This document shows, in pieces, positions 1-8,181 of a DNA stretch of 64,000 bases. Location: NCBI RefSeq assembly GCF_009939195.1, contig NZ_JAACKC010000005.1:186001-250000 (forward strand). Direction: 5' to 3'. The notes beneath the pieces are model-generated. The model was not told the origin of the DNA. It made no database searches and worked only from the letters and a program-made list of their open reading frames with translations. Position 1 is the stretch's first letter, and the number at the start of each line of letters is the position of its first letter. The DNA comes from Acinetobacter kanungonis (GTDB lineage Bacteria > Pseudomonadota > Gammaproteobacteria > Pseudomonadales > Moraxellaceae). A program made the translations under genes and the position numbers.

Positions 1-1519
1 AGCCCATTTTTTTTGCGACTTGTGAAACCGTCCACCAATCTGCTTTGGCAATGCCGGGTGCATCTAAAAAGGCACGTTGTCTGGAAATGCGACGTTCTGA
101 ATTGGTCACTGTGCCATCTTTTTCCCCCCAACCCAGTGCGGGAAGCAATACATCAGCATAGGCAGTGGTGTCGGTATTTTGACAAATATCCGAAACGACA
201 ACAAAAGGACATGTTTCTAAGGCACGTTTGACCTGATCTGCATTAGGTAAGCTCACCACAGGATTGGTCGCCATAATCCAAAGTGCTTTGATTTTTCCGC
301 TTTCCACCGCCTCAAATAAATCGACAGCTTTTAAACCCGCAGATTTGGCAATAACGGGACTTTTCCAAAAGTTTTGCACCAACTGTTGATGCTTCGGATT
401 ATCAATATCTAAATGCGCCGCCAGCATATTGGCTAAGCCACCGACCTCGCGTCCGCCCATGGCATTTGGTTGACCTGTCATTGAGAACGGTGCTGCACCC
501 GTTTTGCCAATTTTGCCGCTGTATAGATGGCAATTGGTAATCGCATTGGCTTTATTCACGCCTTGCGAAGATTGATTGACACCCATCGAAAACAGCGTCA
601 TCACCCGTTCAGTTTGCGCAAATTTCTCATAAAATTGCAGGAGTTTTTCCAGTGAAATCCCTGTTTGCTTGGCGACATCTTCAGGATCTTGTTCAGCTTG
701 GCTGCTTTGTAAAGCCGCGTCCACACCTTGGGTATGTGCATCAATAAAGGCCTGATCAGCAAAACCTTTTTGATGTAGATATTGCAATAAACCATTAAAC
801 AGCGCGATGTCTTGCCCTGGTAAAATTGGCAAATGTAAATCTGCCTGTTCGCAGGTACTGGTAAAACGTGGATCGACCACAACCACGAAAATATCCCGTT
901 CTGCTTTGGCTTGCATAATGCGCTGATATAAAACTGGATGACACCATGCGGTATTGGATCCGACCAATACCACCATATCGGTCTGTTCAAAATCTTGATA
1001 ACTGGCGGGAACAATATCCTCACCAAAAGCCCGTTTATGCGCTGCTACAGCAGATGACATACATAAACGCGAATTGGTATCGATATTTGCTGTACCTAAA
1101 TAGCCTTTGACAAACTTATTCACCACATAATAGTCTTCAGTCAGCAATTGACCTGACACATAAAAAGCAACACTTTCAGGTCCATATTGCTCGATACAGC
1201 TTTGAAACTGCTGTGCAACCTGACTGATGGCAGCATCCCAGGTCGCCATTTTACGCTGTGTATTTCGACCTAACATCGGCTGTAATAAGCGTGTTTCTAA
1301 GCCAATGGTGTCGGCTAAATTACTGCCTTTAATACACAATTTCCCGAAATTGGAGGGATGTGAAGCATCCCCCTCTACGCTGACCATCTGACCTTGCGCC
1401 GTATGTTTAACATGTGCAACCACGCCACAACCGACCCCACAGTATGGACAAGTTGTGTTAGTGCTCACAGTGACTGGAGTCGTCGAGCTTTGAAGTTCCA
1501 CAAATGGAATACTGGTCAT
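1..1519 (-). CDS. nasA: Assimilatory nitrate reductase, catalytic subunit (partial, 3' end outside window)
   Basis: Cytoplasmic molybdopterin enzyme that reduces nitrate to nitrite. Residues 1-506 are present; the rest lies beyond position 1. C24, C27, C31 (CPYCGVGC) and C62 (KLCIKG) are the N-terminal [4Fe-4S] ligands. The block NSRLCMSSAV carries the likely molybdenum-ligating Cys, and GQPNAMGGREVGG is a typical bis-MGD oxidoreductase block. The ATG at 1519 has GGGAG 6 nt upstream and no signal peptide, which fits the assimilatory rather than the periplasmic type. It is the fourth gene of the transporter-nirB-nirD-like-nasA operon, 57 nt after the NirD fusion. No frameshift was seen in the portion read. 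Family assignment is secure; the choice of symbol (nasA, nasC, narB) is conventional. Confidence 0.93.
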   Translation of the reverse strand, partial: MTSIPFVELQSSTTPVTVSTNTTCPYCGVGCGVVAHVKHTAQGQMVSVEGDASHPSNFGKLCIKGSNLADTIGLETRLLQPMLGRNTQRKMATWDAAISQVAQQFQSCIEQYGPESVAFYVSGQLLTEDYYVVNKFVKGYLGTANIDTNSRLCMSSAVAAHKRAFGEDIVPASYQDFEQTDMVVLVGSNTAWCHPVLYQRIMQAKAERDIFVVVVDPRFTSTCEQADLHLPILPGQDIALFNGLLQYLHQKGFADQAFIDAHTQGVDAALQSSQAEQDPEDVAKQTGISLEKLLQFYEKFAQTERVMTLFSMGVNQSSQGVNKANAITNCHLYSGKIGKTGAAPFSMTGQPNAMGGREVGGLANMLAAHLDIDNPKHQQLVQNFWKSPVIAKSAGLKAVDLFEAVESGKIKALWIMATNPVVSLPNADQVKRALETCPFVVVSDICQNTDTTAYADVLLPALGWGEKDGTVTNSERRISRQRAFLDAPGIAKADWWTVSQVAKKMG

Positions 1520-1576
1520 ACGGTGCTCCCTTTTATTACTTTTGAACCCATGGCAGCGAAAATGTTGTACCTAAAA

Positions 1577-3196
1577 TTAGCCTACTTTTTTTAATGCAAA
1601 ATCCCGACCAAAAAGCAATTTATTGCGAATATTCGAGATTGGAGTTTCATCTGCAATCAGCTCCGCATACCACGCTCCATCTTCGGTATCGCCAAACAAC
1701 ACAGCACCAATGACTTTGTCATGCTGAATAATGATGCGCTTGTAAATTTGACGCTTTTCATCATTCAAGATGATGTCTTCAAAATCTTCCGATGGTTCGA
1801 AATTCCCTGCCGAAAACACATCGACGCCGCTGACTTTCAGTTGCGTTGGCACGGTCGGCGCTTTGAAGGTTAAACTGCCATGCTCTGCCAAATGCGAAGC
1901 ACAAATAAACGCTTGTCCCCACAATGGTTCAACTAAACCAAAGGTTTGACTGCGATGCTCGATACATTCACCGACAGCATAGATACTTGGGTCATAAGTT
2001 TGCATGGTGTCATTCACCATCACACCACGCTGGGTTCTTAAGCCTGCGCTTTGTGCCAAACTGATATTTGGTCGAATGCCGACAGCAAAGACCACCAAAT
2101 CCGCATCTAATAGCGTTCCATCTTTCAGGCGAATTTGATTGACATGACCATCCGCACCCAACAACGCTTCGGTATTGGCTTCAGTGATAATATTGATGCC
2201 TTTTTCTTCAATGCTATGGCGTAACATGTGGCTGGCGCGATTGTCCAGTTGACGGTCCATGATTCGATCCATCAAATGTAGCACTGTCACATTCATACCA
2301 CGGCGTTTCAAACCATAAGCCGCTTCAAGACCAAGCAAGCCGCCACCAATCACCACGGCATTCTTCTTATTTTTGCTGTATTCGAGCATCTGATTGACAT
2401 CATAAATGTCGCGGAAACTCATCACACCTTTTAAGTCCGTCCCTGCAATCGGTGGAATAAAGGGTTTAGAACCTGTCGCTAAAATCAAACGATCGTAATT
2501 GACCACCATGCCTTTTTGGGTATGCACTTGCTTACGTGGACGATCAATCTTGATTGCAGGATCATCCGCAATTAACTGAATTCCTTTTTCGCTGTACCAC
2601 GCATGTGAATGCAGCATGATATCTTCAATGGTTTTATCGCCTGAAAGTACAGGTGACAACATAATACGGTTGTAGTTGCCCCATGGTTCTTCACCAATCA
2701 CGGTAATTTCATAACGGTCGGGTGCCATATCCAATAAGTCTTCTAGGCAGCGCATCCCTGCGAGTCCATTGCCAACCAAGACCAGTTTCATTTTTTCTGA
2801 ACTGATACCATTGTTGGTGATATAGGTTTTTTGTGCTGTCGGGCAGACCATGACGCGATCATTCAGAATTTTGGTTGGGAAAACTAACAGTTTTTGGTCT
2901 TTGTCCTCCAAACAGCGCCCAGTCGCCAAACTAAAATGCTGTTTATAAATTGGAGAGGCGATCACGCGCTCACCTTGTAAATCACCAATAATGCCGCGAC
3001 TCATGACATTGGCTTGGCTGAACGGATCTTTATTACTGAGTGCATAAACACGCTTTTCTGTACCAACACGAAACAGTGCAACAGCTTGTCCACCCACCAA
3101 GGCCCCCACACCTGTATTGGGTGTGATGTCATTCAAATTACAGACATCAACCCACTCTTGTTCTGGAAGCATATTTTTGTTGTTTAAACTGGTCAT
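1577..3196 (-). CDS. NirD-like domain fused to FAD/NAD(P)-dependent reductase
   Basis: 539 aa in two parts. Residues about 14-118 match NirD, the small subunit of NADH-nitrite reductase (WVDVCNLNDITPNTGVGAL, ALSNKDPF, MSRGIIGDL, SPIYKQHF). Like E. coli NirD it lacks the Cys/His ligands of a true Rieske centre. Residues about 136-539 form a NirB/rubredoxin-reductase-like flavoprotein: FAD motif GNGLAG (142-147), ATGSKPF, NAD(P) motif VIGGGLLGLEAA and FAD motif IYAVGE. Unlike NirB it has no BFD-like Cys cluster and no sirohaem domain. It lies 14 nt after nirB and upstream of nasA, so it may serve NirB as NirD and also pass electrons to nasA in place of a separate NasB subunit. That dual role is inference; the fusion itself is seen directly. 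Confidence 0.9.
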   Translation of the reverse strand: MTSLNNKNMLPEQEWVDVCNLNDITPNTGVGALVGGQAVALFRVGTEKRVYALSNKDPFSQANVMSRGIIGDLQGERVIASPIYKQHFSLATGRCLEDKDQKLLVFPTKILNDRVMVCPTAQKTYITNNGISSEKMKLVLVGNGLAGMRCLEDLLDMAPDRYEITVIGEEPWGNYNRIMLSPVLSGDKTIEDIMLHSHAWYSEKGIQLIADDPAIKIDRPRKQVHTQKGMVVNYDRLILATGSKPFIPPIAGTDLKGVMSFRDIYDVNQMLEYSKNKKNAVVIGGGLLGLEAAYGLKRRGMNVTVLHLMDRIMDRQLDNRASHMLRHSIEEKGINIITEANTEALLGADGHVNQIRLKDGTLLDADLVVFAVGIRPNISLAQSAGLRTQRGVMVNDTMQTYDPSIYAVGECIEHRSQTFGLVEPLWGQAFICASHLAEHGSLTFKAPTVPTQLKVSGVDVFSAGNFEPSEDFEDIILNDEKRQIYKRIIIQHDKVIGAVLFGDTEDGAWYAELIADETPISNIRNKLLFGRDFALKKVG

Positions 3197-3210
3197 CTTG
3201 ATTCTCCTTC

Positions 3211-5763
3211 TTATGCTTCAACCATTGGAATACGTTCTGCTGCACGTTCAGCATCATTTAGCGGGCGAATTTGATCGCGCACTTGGGTAAATTGAATGTG
3301 TGGATCGGCTTGCTGATCAGCATCTGCATTAATATAGGTTTGGAAGCGTTTGCGAATTTCAGGATCTTCCACCGCAGTACGCCATTCATCTTGATAAGTG
3401 CCAACAACGTGTTGCATACGGCACTCTAATTCAGCGGCTAGACCAAGAGAATCTTCAACAATGACGGATTTTAAATAATCCAAACCACCTTCCATGTTGT
3501 CGCGCCATACACTGGTCCGTTGTAAACGATCTGCGGTTTGAATATAGAACATGAAGAAACGGTCGATATAGCGAATCAGAGTTTCTGTATCCAAGTCAGA
3601 GGCTATCAGTTCTGCATGACGAGGTTTCATGCCGCCATTACCGCAAACATAAAGGTTCCAGCCTTTTTCTGTGGCAATCACCCCGACATCTTTACCTTGT
3701 GCCTCTGCACATTCACGGGTACAGCCAGACACGGCCATTTTGAGTTTATGTGGTGAGCGTAAACCCTTGTAACGGTTTTCAAGGAAAATCGCCAAGCCGA
3801 CTGAATCATCCACTCCATAACGGCACCATGTACTGCCGACACAGGATTTAACGGTACGTAATGATTTGCCATAAGCATGACCAGACTCAAAGCCCGCAGC
3901 ATTAAGTTCTTCCCAAATCAACGGTAATTGATGAATTTGTGCCCCAAACATGTCGACACGTTGACCACCTGTAATTTTGGTGTACAGGTTATATTTTTTG
4001 GCAATTTGACCTACAGCAATTAAGCCGTCTGGCGTGACTTCACCACCTGCCATACGCGGCACTACCGAGTAAGAGCCATCTTTTTGGATGTTGCCCAAGT
4101 AATAGTCATTACTGTCTTGTAGACCCGCATGGCTCGGCTTAAGCACAAAATCATTCCAGCAGGATGCAAGAATATTGGCGGCCGTTGGTTTACAAATGTC
4201 GCAACCTAAACCATGCCCATGTTGATGAATCAAGTCATCAAAAGTCTTGATTTCATTGACACGGACCAAGTGATACAACTCTTGACGTGAGTACGGGAAG
4301 TGTTCACAAATGTGATTGTTCACGGTCACGCCTTGACGTTGTAATTCAGATTTTAAAACCTGTGTGACCAAAGGTGCACAACCGCCACATGCCGTCGCTG
4401 CTTTGGTACATTTTTTCAGTGCACCTAAAGAGGTTGAACCATCACTAATGGCTTGGCAAATATCTGCTTTTGAGACGTTATTACATGAACAAATGGTGGC
4501 ACTGTCTGGGAGTAAGTCAACACCACTACCGCCTGCTTTGGCACCTGAGTCGGCAAAGCCCGGCATGATCAGGCTTTCTGGTACTTCTGGCAAAGCCAGT
4601 CCATTTAGCATCATTTGCAGTAGGTCATTGTATTCTTTGGCATCGCCAACCAGTACTGCACCGAGGAGTTTGGTTTTTTCCGCATTGACCACAATTTTTT
4701 TATACACCAGCGCTGCTTCATCGGCATAGAAATAGCTGAGTGAATTAGGCGTCATCGCATGCGCATCACCGACCGAGGCAACATCTACCCCCATCAATTT
4801 CAGTTTGGTGCTCATGTCTGCACCAGCAAACAGATTGCTGTCTTGCTGCATCATATGTTTGGCTGCAATACGCGCCATGTCATAACCTGGTGCAACCAAA
4901 CCAAAAATCTTATTGTTCCAAAGCGCACATTCACCAATCGCATAAATATCTGCATGGCTGGTTTGGCAGTAATCATTAATCACAATCCCGCCACGCTCAC
5001 CAATCGCTAAACCGCTACTGCGTGCCAGTTCATCACGTGGGCGAATACCTGCTGAAAACAAGACGATATCGGTTTCAAGTTCAGAACCATCGCCAAATTT
5101 CATCACATGCACTGCGGACTCACCATCTTCAATGGCTTTGGTAGCTTTTTGGGTATGAACTTTAACCCCAAGATTTTCAATCTTGGTGCGTAATACTTTA
5201 CCGCCCAAGTCATCAACCTGAACCGCCATCAAGCGCGGTGCAAACTCAACCACATGGGTTTCAAGTGCTAAATCTCGTAATGCTTTGGCTGCTTCTAGAC
5301 CCAATAATCCACCACCAATCACCACACCTGTTTTGGCATTTAAACTGGCTGCTTTAATGGCATCTAGATCTTCAATGGTACGGTACACAAAGCAATTCTT
5401 GCGGTCATTGCCAGGAATTGGCGGTACGAAAGCATAAGAACCTGTTGCCAATACCAATTTGTCATAACTAAGGGTTTCATCATGATTGGTGGTCACGAGT
5501 TTATTTTCTGGATCAATCGCTGTCGCTTTGGTATTCAGACGTAAATCAATACCATAGGCATCAGCAAAGTCTGCGCGAGCAAGCGATAAGTCTTTGGCAC
5601 TTTTGCCAGAGAAATATTCGGTTAAATGTACGCGGTCATAAGCAAGTCGTGGCTCTTCGGCAAGGATGGTAATTTCTACTTCATCTCCTGCATGTTCAAG
5701 CACACTTTCAATAAACTTGTGCCCAACCATACCATGACCAATCATAAGTAGTTTCATATTCAT
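3211..5763 (-). CDS. nirB: NADH-dependent nitrite reductase, large subunit
   Basis: Cytoplasmic enzyme reducing nitrite to ammonium with NADH. 850 aa, close to the usual 850. Order: FAD domain (MIGHGMVG, 7-14), NAD domain (VIGGGLLGLEAA, about 148-159), FAD motif IYAIGE, a BFD-like [2Fe-2S] module with C425, C427, C459 and C462, then the ferredoxin-like half-domains and the sirohaem/[4Fe-4S] site with C641, C647, C681 and C685 (CVGSTWC, CTREC). All expected ligands are present. The start at 5763 is ATG-AAT-ATG; GGAG lies 4 nt upstream of the first ATG and 10 nt upstream of the second, so M1 or M3 could be used. It lies 18 nt after the transporter gene in the same operon. Confidence 0.96.
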   Translation of the reverse strand: MNMKLLMIGHGMVGHKFIESVLEHAGDEVEITILAEEPRLAYDRVHLTEYFSGKSAKDLSLARADFADAYGIDLRLNTKATAIDPENKLVTTNHDETLSYDKLVLATGSYAFVPPIPGNDRKNCFVYRTIEDLDAIKAASLNAKTGVVIGGGLLGLEAAKALRDLALETHVVEFAPRLMAVQVDDLGGKVLRTKIENLGVKVHTQKATKAIEDGESAVHVMKFGDGSELETDIVLFSAGIRPRDELARSSGLAIGERGGIVINDYCQTSHADIYAIGECALWNNKIFGLVAPGYDMARIAAKHMMQQDSNLFAGADMSTKLKLMGVDVASVGDAHAMTPNSLSYFYADEAALVYKKIVVNAEKTKLLGAVLVGDAKEYNDLLQMMLNGLALPEVPESLIMPGFADSGAKAGGSGVDLLPDSATICSCNNVSKADICQAISDGSTSLGALKKCTKAATACGGCAPLVTQVLKSELQRQGVTVNNHICEHFPYSRQELYHLVRVNEIKTFDDLIHQHGHGLGCDICKPTAANILASCWNDFVLKPSHAGLQDSNDYYLGNIQKDGSYSVVPRMAGGEVTPDGLIAVGQIAKKYNLYTKITGGQRVDMFGAQIHQLPLIWEELNAAGFESGHAYGKSLRTVKSCVGSTWCRYGVDDSVGLAIFLENRYKGLRSPHKLKMAVSGCTRECAEAQGKDVGVIATEKGWNLYVCGNGGMKPRHAELIASDLDTETLIRYIDRFFMFYIQTADRLQRTSVWRDNMEGGLDYLKSVIVEDSLGLAAELECRMQHVVGTYQDEWRTAVEDPEIRKRFQTYINADADQQADPHIQFTQVRDQIRPLNDAERAAERIPMVEA

Positions 5764-5781
5764 TCTCCTTAATTTTTTTAC

Positions 5782-7122
5782 TTATGCCATGTTGTTGCGA
5801 TCAAGCACGGCTTGTTCAAATAGACGTTGTTCTTTCTGTTTGTGTTCGACTGAAAAGCGAATCATGAGGACAAAACTTGCGGCAATCACCACCAGTCCGC
5901 CTAAAACCATGAGGCAGGTTTGAATATCCAAGACACCTTTAAGGAGAAAGCCTGCTGCAACGGCACCGACATTACCGCCTGCGCCAATAATGCCTGCTAC
6001 GCCACCCAAAGCATCACGATCAATAAACGGCACTAAGGCATAAGTTGCACCACATGCCATGTGGGTAAATAAGGCAAATACGGTCATGCTAAGAATGGCG
6101 TACATGGCAGTATTCATTTGCGAGAATAAGATCAGGAACAGACCTTCCATCAAGATCATGCCGAACAAAACTTTGGTACGGCCATCCAAGCCTTTTTTCG
6201 TAGCAACTTTATCTGAAATGATGCCACCCAAAGCACGGGCAAATAGTGCAAGTAAACCAAAGATGCCTGCAGCTAAACCTGCTTCTTTTAAGCTGAAGTC
6301 AAAGTTTTCGACGTAGTACATTGCCACAATGTTATGAATGAAAATTTCAATACCGAAACATGCTGCATATGATGCAAATAGAATCCAAACGCGGTAGTTA
6401 CGTGCGGCATGAAGCAGAATGTTCAAACCACCTTTCTTATCGCTACCGACATGCACACCTTGGGCACGTAATTCTTTAAAGTTGCCTTGAGGACAGTCTT
6501 GGGTGTATTTCCAATACAAGCCACCCACAATCAGCATCATGATGCCCGGCACCAACAATGCAATGCGCCAGCCCATGGCTTGTTCTACACCAAACATGAC
6601 CATCGCAGACAGTAACAGTGGCATCAGCGCTTGTGTTGCACCGCCACCTGCATTACCCCAGCCTGCTGTGGTTGCATTTGCAGTACCCACCACATTCGGC
6701 GCAAACATAATGCTGGTGTGGTATTGGGTGATGACGAAACTTGCGCCAATCGCACCAATTAACAGTCTAAAGAACAGAAAAGATTCGTAGCTATTCGATG
6801 CTGCAACACCAAATACAGGAATGCTGCCTAAGAGTAATAACGCGGTATAGGTTTTGCGTGGACCATATTTGTCACACAGAGGTCCAACAATCAGGCGAAC
6901 CAGAATGGTAATCGCGACTGCTGCAATATTAATATTGGCAATCTGATTTTTAGTGAGATGAAATTCACCTGCAATCACAGGCATTAAAGGTGCACAGGCA
7001 AACCATGCAAAAAAGCAGACAAAAAAGGCGAGCCAACTCATGTGGAAGGCCCGCATCGCTGAAGTCTTAAAATTGAAAAGACTTATTGTTGTGGCTTTTT
7101 TCTCATATAAATTTGAAGACAT
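5782..7122 (-). CDS. Nitrate/nitrite MFS transporter (NarK/NasA family)
   Basis: Inner-membrane major facilitator of about 12 TM segments, expected to import nitrate. The family's nitrate-signature stretches are visible as GWGNAGGGATQAL and, in the second half, GAGGNVGAVAAG; the MFS loop motif appears as GPLCDKYGPRKT. I place the start at the ATG at 7122 (MSSNLYEKK, 446 aa). The alternative ATG at 7128 abuts the GGAG at 7129-7132, while 7122 is 6 nt from it. It is first in the operon with nirB, the NirD fusion and nasA, behind a structured leader that carries ANTAR-type hairpins and a sigma-54 promoter. Confidence 0.93.
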   Translation of the reverse strand: MSSNLYEKKATTISLFNFKTSAMRAFHMSWLAFFVCFFAWFACAPLMPVIAGEFHLTKNQIANINIAAVAITILVRLIVGPLCDKYGPRKTYTALLLLGSIPVFGVAASNSYESFLFFRLLIGAIGASFVITQYHTSIMFAPNVVGTANATTAGWGNAGGGATQALMPLLLSAMVMFGVEQAMGWRIALLVPGIMMLIVGGLYWKYTQDCPQGNFKELRAQGVHVGSDKKGGLNILLHAARNYRVWILFASYAACFGIEIFIHNIVAMYYVENFDFSLKEAGLAAGIFGLLALFARALGGIISDKVATKKGLDGRTKVLFGMILMEGLFLILFSQMNTAMYAILSMTVFALFTHMACGATYALVPFIDRDALGGVAGIIGAGGNVGAVAAGFLLKGVLDIQTCLMVLGGLVVIAASFVLMIRFSVEHKQKEQRLFEQAVLDRNNMA

Positions 7123-7158
7123 AACCATCTCCTTCCTGAACTGAACGTATTTAAAGTT

Positions 7159-7186
7159 CTGTTATCCAGCGAGTGCTGTTTAACAG
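7159..7186 (-). promoter_or_regulatory. Third hairpin of the nas leader
   Basis: Read on the minus strand: outer stem CTGTTA/TAACAG (6 bp), a two-by-two internal loop, inner stem CAGC/GCTG (4 bp) and loop ACTC. It lies between the ANTAR hairpins and the ribosome binding site of the transporter gene. It is followed by AACTTTAAATA, so a proper U-tract is lacking. An alternative stem, GTTCTG (7193-7198) with CAGAAC (7156-7161), would enclose it and shares two bases with the ANTAR hairpin P2. It may be a weak terminator or a pause structure; its role is inferred from position. Confidence 0.55.
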
Positions 7187-7196
7187 TTCGATCAGA

Positions 7197-7244
7197 ACGG
7201 ACGTCGTTGGCCGTCTTGCAAATTTTTAGAGTCGTCTTTGACTC
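7197..7244 (-). promoter_or_regulatory. Candidate NasT (ANTAR) RNA-binding element, two hexaloop hairpins
   Basis: On the minus strand hairpin P1 (7244-7229) is GAGTC-AAAGAC-GACTC, a perfect 5-bp stem with a six-base loop. P2 (7214-7197) is ACGGCC-AACGAC-GTCCGT, a stem with one C-T mismatch and a six-base loop. Both loops have A at position 1 and G at position 4, which is the known signature of RNA targets of ANTAR-domain antiterminators. A 14-nt linker separates them. The predicted sigma-54 start (near 7245) puts P1 at the 5' end of the RNA. The neighbouring nasT encodes an ANTAR protein, so NasT is the obvious ligand. Confidence 0.8.
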
Positions 7245-7255
7245 GAATTAAACAA

Positions 7256-7271
7256 TGCAAACGGTATGCCA
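7256..7271 (-). promoter_or_regulatory. Sigma-54 promoter of the nas operon
   Basis: The minus strand reads TGGCATACCGTTTGCA, matching the sigma-54 consensus TGGCACGNNNNTTGCW with GG and GC at the correct -24/-12 spacing. Transcription would start near 7245, about 120 nt upstream of the transporter ATG. It fits the nitrogen-limitation control expected of nitrate assimilation. Confidence 0.8.
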
Positions 7272-7407
7272 ATATTTTATATTTATTATTAAACATCTGT
7301 TTTTATATTAAAAAATATTTTATTCCTCCCTTTTTGGATATATTTTTTTACATCCACAGGCTGAGCAAGGTCATTTTTTTATAATGACTGCGTTACGAAT
7401 CTGCATA

Positions 7408-7445
7408 GTGCATCCAAATTGCACATTTTGCTTCCTTGTGGTGCA
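7408..7445. promoter_or_regulatory. Possible NtrC-type activator sites between the divergent nas transcripts
   Basis: Two imperfect dyads: GTGCA-N7-TGCAC at 7408-7424, and TGC-N9-GTGCA at 7429-7445. The second resembles the NtrC consensus TGCAC-N7-GTGCA with one good half. They lie roughly 140-190 bp from the nas sigma-54 promoter and 65-100 bp upstream of the one facing nasT, plausible distances for an enhancer. The matches are partial. Confidence 0.35.
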
Positions 7446-7508
7446 GTAACTTCGACTTGTATGTGCGTAACGTTATTTTTTGTATTCATACATCGTAAAA
7501 ATGGTCGG

Positions 7509-7524
7509 TGGTATATTTTTTGCT
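7509..7524 (+). promoter_or_regulatory. Candidate sigma-54 promoter of nasTS
   Basis: TGGTATATTTTTTGCT has the invariant GG and GC at sigma-54 spacing and the preferred TTTGCT end, but C4 and C6 of the consensus are T. The predicted start near 7535 leaves a 50-nt leader before nasT. It shares its last 12 bases, ATATTTTTTGCT, with the candidate upstream of rutD. Confidence 0.5.
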
Positions 7525-7584
7525 AGAGAAAATTTAAGTATAAATCGAGTCTATTCAGACTCATCTCATTAGCGATAGCTCAAT

Positions 7585-8178
7585 ATGCCAAAGCTTAAAC
7601 TTAAAATTGCCCTGATTGATGATGATCAAGATCGCGCGCACTATATTCAAGATTCACTTATCGCGCATGATTTTGATGTGGTCGCCTGTTTGACCATTGA
7701 TCATCTGAATATGTTCAAACTAGAACACTTACAGGCAGATGTGATTTTATTAGATATGGATCATCCACATCGAGACATTATTGAAAGCTGTGTCAGTCAG
7801 TTTGATTTACCGACCGTTCTGTTCACGCAAAATAGCCAAAAAGAGATGATTAAAAGTGCGATTGATGCGGGGGTTACTGCTTATATCGTCGATGGTATTG
7901 ACCCTGCAAAACTGGACAGTATTTTAGAAATTTCTATTGAGCAGTATAAAAAGCATAAAAAGCTGCTTTCTGATTTACAAGAAACCAAAAGCAAATTGGC
8001 AGATCGTAAAGATGTGGAAAAAGCAAAAGTCTTGCTAATGCAACTGCATCAACTGACCGAAGATCAGGCCTTCCAACTGTTGCGTAAAAATGCGATGAGC
8101 CATCGTATCACCATGGGAGAAATGGCGCGCCGTCTACTTGATGCGCAAGAACTACTCCAAACTCAATTGAAGGATTAA
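7585..8178 (+). CDS. nasT: NasT-like ANTAR-domain antiterminator/response regulator
   Basis: 197 aa. The N-terminal receiver-like domain (about 5-120) retains acidic residues (IDDDQD at 11-16, D57 in LLDMDH) and is followed by a coiled linker and a C-terminal ANTAR RNA-binding domain (about 130-190; KAKVLLMQLHQLTEDQAF, MARRLL). Family members bind paired hexaloop hairpins in the nas leader RNA to allow read-through. The partner NasS holds NasT inactive without nitrate. nasS follows after 3 nt, and the nas leader next door carries a matching pair of hairpins. Start ATG at 7585. Confidence 0.93.
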   Translation: MPKLKLKIALIDDDQDRAHYIQDSLIAHDFDVVACLTIDHLNMFKLEHLQADVILLDMDHPHRDIIESCVSQFDLPTVLFTQNSQKEMIKSAIDAGVTAYIVDGIDPAKLDSILEISIEQYKKHKKLLSDLQETKSKLADRKDVEKAKVLLMQLHQLTEDQAFQLLRKNAMSHRITMGEMARRLLDAQELLQTQLKD

Positions 8179-8181
8179 GCC

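Noticed and set aside
3538..5010. Several open frames of 70-120 codons on the plus strand across nirB
   Set aside because: They lie antisense to a well-supported gene, lack ribosome sites and have no protein-like motifs; they mirror nirB codon bias.
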